DNA of 64,000 bases from Chloroflexales bacterium ZM16-3 (lineage in GTDB: Bacteria; Chloroflexota; Chloroflexia; Chloroflexales; Chloroflexaceae), in the NCBI GenBank assembly GCA_004138175.2, contig RYFE02000007.1, positions 62,001 to 126,000 of the forward strand, read 5' to 3'. Positions 59,583 to 64,000 of the stretch are shown piece by piece (positions within the stretch are counted from its first letter, which is position 1; each line of letters begins with the position of its first letter). The notes below the pieces were generated by a model. The model ran no database searches. It saw nothing but the letters and a program-made list of their open reading frames with translations, and was not told the DNA's origin. A program made the translations under genes and the position numbers.

Positions 59583-59610
59583 TTGACACAAGCTAGATTG
59601 TGGGTATAAT
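59583..59610 (+). promoter_or_regulatory. Consensus promoter of the nuo operon
   Basis: TTGACA (59583-59588), 16 bases, TATAAT (59605-59610), the only fully consensus pair in the window. It implies an untranslated leader of about 200 bases before nuoA. Confidence 0.75.
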
Positions 59611-59618
59611 TCCTGTAC

Positions 59619-59633
59619 ACACGAATTTCGTGT
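59619..59633 (+). promoter_or_regulatory. Palindrome at the nuo transcription start
   Basis: ACACGAA, T, TTCGTGT directly after the -10, in an operator position. Confidence 0.5.
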
Positions 59634-59818
59634 TACTTCCGTCATTGCCCCGACCCAGCACGAGCGCCGACCCCAACCCTGCTACAACCACACCATCGCG
59701 CTCCTCTCTATAGATAAGGCTTGTAGGTGCTTTGCCGTCTGGCCTCAGGTGCCGCCTGCTGATGCGCGTCGCCTGTACGCTGTGCGCCGTACCTTCGTTC
59801 GCCACGGAAAGGCTAACT

Positions 59819-60175
59819 ATGCTTGCCACGTTTGCCCCGATCCTGGTGATGTTCCTCATCGCGCTGTTCATCGCGGTCTTCGTGATCTCCTTCTCCTCCA
59901 TCCTCGGCCCGAAGAGAGACACCGCGCGCAAGCTGGCCCCCTACGAGTCGGGCATGGAGCCGATCGGCGCGGCGATCCGGCGCATCCCGGTGAAGTTCTA
60001 TATTGTGGCGATGCTCTTTATCGTCTTTGATATCGAGGTGGTCTTCTTCTTCCCCTTCGCGCTGGTCTTCCGCGCGCTGGGTGTGCCGGGGCTGCTGGCA
60101 ATGGGTGTCTTTTTTCTCTTTCTGCTGGTCGGCTTCGTCTATGAGTGGAAGAAAGGGGCTCTGCGATGGGAATAG
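59819..60175 (+). CDS. nuoA: NADH-quinone oxidoreductase subunit A
   Basis: A 118-residue inner-membrane subunit of complex I with three transmembrane helices. The conserved loop after helix 1 reads [14 protein letters not shown], and [13 protein letters not shown] begins helix 2 with its conserved acidic residues. AAAGG precedes ATG 59819. An upstream in-frame TTG would add 29 non-homologous residues in the leader. It overlaps nuoB by ten bases. Confidence 0.95.
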   Translation: MLATFAPILVMFLIALFIAVFVISFSSILGPKRDTARKLAPYESGMEPIGAAIRRIPVKFYIVAMLFIVFDIEVVFFFPFALVFRALGVPGLLAMGVFFLFLLVGFVYEWKKGALRWE

Positions 60176-60690
60176 AGGAGAAGGCCGGCGACATGGGGGT
60201 CGTCACCACCTCGCTTGAGGCGATGGTGAACTGGGGCCGCACCAACGCGATGTGGCCGCTGCTCTTCGGCCTGGCCTGCTGTGCGATCGAGATGATGAGC
60301 GCCCAGGGCGCCAACTACGATCTCTCGCGCTTCGGCATGGAGCTGAACCGCGCCTCGCCCCGCCAGGCCGACCTGATGATCGTCGCCGGGCGGGTCAGCC
60401 GCAAGATGGCCCCGGTGCTGCGCCGGCTCTACGACCAGATGCCTGACCCGAAGTGGGTGATCGCCATGGGCGACTGCGCGGCCTGCGGCGGGGTCTTTAA
60501 CAACTACGCGATCGTCCAGGGCGTCGATGAGGTGGTGCCGGTCGATGTCTATTTCGCCGGATGCCCGCCCCGCCCCGAGGCGCTGATCGATGGCATCATG
60601 ATGCTCCACGCGAAGGTGCGGCGCGAGAAGATTACGGGCAAGAAGGAGGACGCGATTGTTCTCCAGCAGCCGCTTGTGCAGGTGAAGTAG
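60166..60690 (+). CDS. nuoB: NADH-quinone oxidoreductase subunit B
   Basis: A 174-residue peripheral-arm subunit holding the N2 [4Fe-4S] cluster, the last electron donor to quinone. The four ligands are Cys38 and Cys39 in [10 protein letters not shown], Cys104 in GDCAACGG and Cys133 in [10 protein letters not shown]. The start lies inside the end of nuoA, so the two are coupled. The stop TAG runs straight into a 20-base palindrome. Confidence 0.96.
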   Translation: MGIEEKAGDMGVVTTSLEAMVNWGRTNAMWPLLFGLACCAIEMMSAQGANYDLSRFGMELNRASPRQADLMIVAGRVSRKMAPVLRRLYDQMPDPKWVIAMGDCAACGGVFNNYAIVQGVDEVVPVDVYFAGCPPRPEALIDGIMMLHAKVRREKITGKKEDAIVLQQPLVQVK

Positions 60691-60714
60691 GGACGCAGCG
60701 CGCTGCGTCCGTAC
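60687..60714. repeat. GTAGGGACGCAGCG palindrome at the nuoB stop
   Basis: GGACGCAGCG and CGCTGCGTCC (60691-60710) form a perfect palindrome flanked by GTAG and GTAC. The nuoB TAG is at 60688-60690. Confidence 0.8.
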
Positions 60715-60723
60715 CGAGGCATT

Positions 60724-61242
60724 ATGGATAATACATATATCCTTGACATTCTCCGCGCCCGCCTGCCGCAGGCCACCCTCGCCGCCGACGAGTTCCGTGG
60801 CGACCTGCGCGTGACGGTGCGGCGCGAGGATCTGCTCGATCTGGCCCGCCTGCTGCGCGATGACCCCGACCTCGGGTTCAACTACCTGGAGAATCTCTGC
60901 GGGGTGGACTACCTCGGGCGCGAGCCGCGCTTTGAGGTGGTCTACAACGTGCTGTCGCTGGCATCTGGACAGCGAATCTGCCTGAAGGTCGGCGCTCCCG
61001 AGGACGACCCGCGCGTGCCCTCGCTCACCGGCGTCTGGCCTACGGCGAACTACCACGAGCGCGAGGCATACGACTTGCTGGGGATCGTCTTCGACGGCCA
61101 CCCGGCCCTCTCGCGCATCCTCATGCCCGACGACTGGGTCGGCCACCCGCTGCGCAAGGATCACCCGCTCGGCGATGAGGAGGTGGCCTTCACCTTCAAC
61201 CAGGATCGCATCTACGCACATAAGCCGTTTGCCAAGAAATGA
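60724..61242 (+). CDS. nuoC: NADH-quinone oxidoreductase subunit C
   Basis: 172 residues. It carries the 30-kDa subunit pattern: FNYLENLCGVDYL, RICLKVGAPEDDPRVPSLTG and WPTANYHEREAYDLLGIVFD, then DDWVGHPLRKDHPL. It is separate from NuoD, unlike the fused NuoCD of enterobacteria. The gap from nuoB holds a palindrome. Confidence 0.95.
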   Translation: MDNTYILDILRARLPQATLAADEFRGDLRVTVRREDLLDLARLLRDDPDLGFNYLENLCGVDYLGREPRFEVVYNVLSLASGQRICLKVGAPEDDPRVPSLTGVWPTANYHEREAYDLLGIVFDGHPALSRILMPDDWVGHPLRKDHPLGDEEVAFTFNQDRIYAHKPFAKK

Positions 61243-61246
61243 TATC

Positions 61247-61286
61247 GGTCGTGTAGGGGCGCGTCGCGACGCGCCCCTACACGACC
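61247..61286. repeat. 40-base perfect palindrome between nuoC and nuoD
   Basis: GGTCGTGTAGGGGCGCGTCG followed by its exact complement, five bases after the nuoC TGA. Same core as the 38874-38907 palindrome. Confidence 0.9.
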
Positions 61287-61306
61287 ATACGATTGGGATA
61301 CGCCCA

Positions 61307-62542
61307 ATGGCCCAGACATTCCACGTCCCCGCGCCTCAGGAGATCACCGGGCCGGCGCTGGCGGGCAAGACCGATACGATGGTGCTGAATATGGGGCCGC
61401 ACCACCCGAGCACCCACGGTGTCCTGCGCCTTGTGCTGGAGCTCGATGGCGAGACGGTGCTGAATGTCGCCCCGGATATTGGCTTCCTGCACACCGGCAT
61501 TGAGAAGACGATGGAGAGCAAGACCTACCAGAAGGCGGTGGTGCTCACCGACCGGATGGACTACCTTGCGCCGCTCTCCAATAACCTTTGCTACGCTCTG
61601 GCGATTGAGAAGCTGATGCAGGTGGAGGTGCCCGAGCGCGCCCAGGTTGTGCGGGTGATGCTCACTGAGCTCCAGCGCGTCTCGTCGCACCTGGTCTGGC
61701 TGGCCACCCACGCCCTCGACCTGGCGGCGATGAGCGTCTTCCTCTACGCCTTCCGCGAGCGCGAGCAGATCCTTGACCTGTTCGAGATGGTATCTGGCGC
61801 GCGCATGATGACGAGCTACTTTCGGGTGGGCGGCCTGGCCTACCCGCTGCCGGCCGACTTCTTGCCCACGGCGGCGGCCTGTATCGAGAGCCTCGGCCCG
61901 CGCATCGACGAGTATGAGGATCTGCTGACGAATAACCCGCTCTGGCTGGAGCGCACCGTCGATGTGGGCGTGATCGACGCCGAGGCCGCCGTGGCCTATG
62001 GCCTGAGCGGGGCAAACCTGCGCGCCTCCGGCGTCAACTACGACGTGCGCACGATGACGCCCTACTCGGGATACGAGACCTACACCTTCGATGTGCCCCT
62101 CGGCCGCAATGGCGACACCTTCGACCGCTACCAGGTGCGCATGGCCGAGATGCGCGAGAGCCTGAAGATCGCCCGCCAGGCATGGCAGCGCCTGGGCGAG
62201 CTTGGCCCCGGCCCGATCATGACCGACGACCGCAAGGTGGCCCCGCCGCCGAAGGAGGAGATCACGCACAGCATGGAGTCGCTCATCCACCACTTTAAGC
62301 TGTGGACTGAGGGCTACAAGCCGCCGCGCGGCGATGTGTATGTGAGCGTCGAGTCGCCGCGCGGCGCCCTGGGCTGCTACTTGGTGAGCGACGGCAGCCC
62401 GAAGCCCTGGCGCGTCCACTTTCGCGCGCCGTCGTTTGTGAACCTCCAGGGGCTGGCCCATATGGCCAGGGGCCGCCTGGTGGCCGACCTGATCGCCCTG
62501 ACCGCCAGCCTCGACCCGGTGCTGGGAGAAGTGGATCGGTAA
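61307..62542 (+). CDS. nuoD: NADH-quinone oxidoreductase subunit D
   Basis: A 411-residue 49-kDa subunit forming the quinone pocket with NuoB. MGPHHPSTHGVLRLVLELDG carries the conserved His-rich loop, followed by GFLHTGIEKTMESKTYQK and DRMDYLAPL. The C-terminus ends in the family style with LTASLDPVLGEVDR. ATG 61307 matches the family start; longer frames run through the palindrome. Confidence 0.96.
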   Translation: MAQTFHVPAPQEITGPALAGKTDTMVLNMGPHHPSTHGVLRLVLELDGETVLNVAPDIGFLHTGIEKTMESKTYQKAVVLTDRMDYLAPLSNNLCYALAIEKLMQVEVPERAQVVRVMLTELQRVSSHLVWLATHALDLAAMSVFLYAFREREQILDLFEMVSGARMMTSYFRVGGLAYPLPADFLPTAAACIESLGPRIDEYEDLLTNNPLWLERTVDVGVIDAEAAVAYGLSGANLRASGVNYDVRTMTPYSGYETYTFDVPLGRNGDTFDRYQVRMAEMRESLKIARQAWQRLGELGPGPIMTDDRKVAPPPKEEITHSMESLIHHFKLWTEGYKPPRGDVYVSVESPRGALGCYLVSDGSPKPWRVHFRAPSFVNLQGLAHMARGRLVADLIALTASLDPVLGEVDR

Positions 62543-62547
62543 ATTGC

Positions 62548-62585
62548 ACCGTAGGGACGCAGCGCGCTGCGTCCCTACGGTGCTG
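62548..62585. repeat. 38-base perfect palindrome between nuoD and nuoE
   Basis: GCACCGTAGGGACGCAGCG and its exact complement, five bases after the nuoD TAA. Same core as the nuoB-end palindrome. Confidence 0.9.
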
Positions 62586-62605
62586 GGATGATCTGAGATA
62601 GGCAT

Positions 62606-63481
62606 ATGCTGCTAGATACGCACACATCCGAGATCGAGGCCATCCTCGGTCGCTACGCCAGCAAGCGCAGCGCGGTGCTGCCGCTGCTCTATATCGCCCA
62701 GGATAGCTACGGCCACCTGACGGACAAGGCGATCCGCGAGGTGGCGACCATCCTCGACATGCCCCACACCGATGTCTACGAGGTGGTGGGCTTCTACACG
62801 CTCTTCTACAACAAGCCGATGGGCGCGTGGGTGCTCCAGGTCTGCGACGATGTGCCCTGCTGCTACCTGGGCGCGGAGGAGCTGATCACGGCGCTGAAGG
62901 ATACGCTGGGCATTGTCGAGGAGCAGACGACCGGCGACGGCCTGTTCACGCTCCAGCGGGTGAAGTGCCTGGCCGCCTGCAACCGCGCCCCGGTGCTCCA
63001 GGCCAACCTCGACTATGTGTACGAAGTGACGCCCGCGCGGGTCGGCGCGCTGCTGGACAGCCTGCGCTCCCGCGTCGCCGAGGCCAAGCAGCGCGGGGTC
63101 TCCGGGCGCTTCGCCGAGGACTACGCCTTCGGCCCCGATGGTGCCCTCGTACAGATCGAGCGCCCGGCGGAGACCGTGGCCGCGCCCGCTGCGCCGGTGG
63201 CTGAGGAGGTCGCGCTGGTCGCTGAGGAGGTCGCGCTGGTGGCTGAAGAGGTCGCGTCGGTCGCTGAGGAGGTCGCGTCGGTCGCTGAAGAGGCCCAGGC
63301 CCAGGCTGAGGAGGCATCGCCCACCCAGCTCGCGCCCGACGGCTCGCCCGCCGGCGAGATGCCTAAGCCTGAGACGGTGACAGGCGGCGATGCCATCCCG
63401 GCACACGCCGCCCAGCAGGAGCCGCCTGCGGAGCCATCCGAGGAGAAGCCCGCTCAGGCTGGCGATCGCTCGCCCCTGTAG
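62606..63481 (+). CDS. nuoE: NADH-quinone oxidoreductase subunit E with long acidic C-terminal tail
   Basis: 291 residues. The thioredoxin-like [2Fe-2S] domain (1 to about 165) has ligands Cys80 and Cys85 in VCDDVPC and Cys121 and Cys125 in KCLAACN. After about residue 190 comes a tail of about 100 residues absent from ordinary NuoE: repeated VAEEVALVAEEV units, then a Pro/Glu-rich stretch. The tail is encoded by imperfect 21-base repeats and is probably disordered. The subunit works with NuoF at the NADH-oxidising tip. Confidence 0.93.
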   Translation: MLLDTHTSEIEAILGRYASKRSAVLPLLYIAQDSYGHLTDKAIREVATILDMPHTDVYEVVGFYTLFYNKPMGAWVLQVCDDVPCCYLGAEELITALKDTLGIVEEQTTGDGLFTLQRVKCLAACNRAPVLQANLDYVYEVTPARVGALLDSLRSRVAEAKQRGVSGRFAEDYAFGPDGALVQIERPAETVAAPAAPVAEEVALVAEEVALVAEEVASVAEEVASVAEEAQAQAEEASPTQLAPDGSPAGEMPKPETVTGGDAIPAHAAQQEPPAEPSEEKPAQAGDRSPL

Positions 63482-63486
63482 TTCTG

Positions 63487-63515
63487 GCGCAATCTGCAAT
63501 CTGCAATCTGCAATT
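63487..63515. repeat. TGCAATC heptamer repeat between nuoE and nuoF
   Basis: Three exact units preceded by GGCGCAATC. Confidence 0.8.
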
Positions 63516-63533
63516 CTAGATTGGGAGCAACTC

Positions 63534-64000
63534 ATGGCCCTGACAGAGCATGTTGTGATGCGGGAGCTGGACATCCCCGACATCGGTGACTTCGGCGTCT
63601 ACCTGAAGCACGGCGGCTATGCGGCCTACCGCAGCGCGCTCACCGAGAAGACGCCGGCCGATGTGGTGCAGATCGTGCGCGAGTCGGGGCTGCGCGGGCG
63701 CGGCGGCGCGGGCTTCCCCACCGGGGTGAAGTGGGGCTTCCTGCCCAAGGGCGTCTTCCCGCGCTACCTGCTCTGCAACTGCGATGAGAGCGAGCCCGGC
63801 ACCTTCAATAATCACCAGATCATCGACAGGAACCCGCACCAGATGATCGAGGGCGTGGCGATCTCGGCCTACGCGGTCGAGGCGCACACAGCCTTCATCT
63901 ACGCGCGGGGCGAGTTCGCCGCCGCCGCCGTCACCCTGGAGCGGGCGGTATCTCAGGCGTATGCGGCCGGCTTTCTGGGCAAGAATATCCTCGGCAGCGG
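63534..64000 (+). CDS. nuoF: NADH-quinone oxidoreductase subunit F (3' end outside window)
   Basis: The first 155 residues of the NADH- and FMN-binding subunit. GLRGRGGAGFPTGVKWGFLP is the nucleotide-binding glycine-rich loop and LLCNCDESEPGTFNNHQII the FMN/NADH contact segment; YARGEFAAAA follows. The [4Fe-4S] ligands near the C-terminus lie beyond the edge. GGGAG about seven bases before ATG 63534 supports the start. Confidence 0.95.
   Translation, partial: MALTEHVVMRELDIPDIGDFGVYLKHGGYAAYRSALTEKTPADVVQIVRESGLRGRGGAGFPTGVKWGFLPKGVFPRYLLCNCDESEPGTFNNHQIIDRNPHQMIEGVAISAYAVEAHTAFIYARGEFAAAAVTLERAVSQAYAAGFLGKNILGS

Overview
The window is GC-rich and densely coded. It reads as the chromosome of a filamentous phototroph-type member of the Chloroflexota, most likely order Chloroflexales. 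This is an inference from content: a KtrAB potassium system, a LysZ/ArgB-type kinase, methylmalonyl-CoA epimerase, secreted proteins with FGYPIS repeats, GT39/GT87 membrane glycosyltransferases, a transglutaminase with DUF4129/DUF4350 partners, and a nuoABCDEF order starting a complex I operon. No 16S rRNA or phage module is present.

Layout. 1-2.3 kb: tail of a TrmB-like regulator and a P1B-4-type metal ATPase. 2.5-10.3 kb: three large membrane glycosyltransferase-like proteins. 10.5-15.2 kb: a Cache-HAMP-STAS signalling protein, ktrAB and tatD. 15.2-24.4 kb: a transglutaminase, an old yellow enzyme relative, a 1245-residue P-loop/HEAT-repeat protein, a response regulator with a RodZ-type HTH and membrane anchor, and modD. 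24.5-29.8 kb: a molybdate/tungstate locus with a truncated modA, a PadR regulator fused to a circularly permuted ModA-like domain, a second PadR regulator, mop, modA and modB but no modC. 29.9-36 kb: a cyclic-nucleotide-binding protein, an OmpR-type regulator and a kinase/Rcp1/GGDEF operon. 36-49.3 kb: mixed metabolism (sortase, SDR, methyltransferase, PfkB kinase, asparaginase, sensor kinase, epimerase, orphan solute-binding protein, DsbB). 49.6-55.4 kb: an AP2-domain protein, the DUF4129/DUF4350 cluster, argB and a Crp-family regulator. 56-64 kb: a glycosyltransferase, tRNA-Cys, a CBS-fused isocitrate dehydrogenase and the start of the nuo operon.

The main novelty candidate is the PadR-ModA fusion. 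In it the ModA C-terminal helix segment comes before the N-terminal lobe, so the sensor is circularly permuted, cytoplasmic and joined to a DNA-binding domain. It sits beside its paralogous PadR gene and the transporter genes, and the promoters share a candidate operator.

The second theme is the intergenic DNA. Gene ends are marked by heptanucleotide tandem repeats of many sequence types and by near-perfect palindromes that often contain the stop codon. At several convergent pairs the palindrome or repeat pair contains both stops. Several 115-180 bp MITE-like elements have terminal inverted repeats and 8-14 bp target duplications, including two clear nested insertions.
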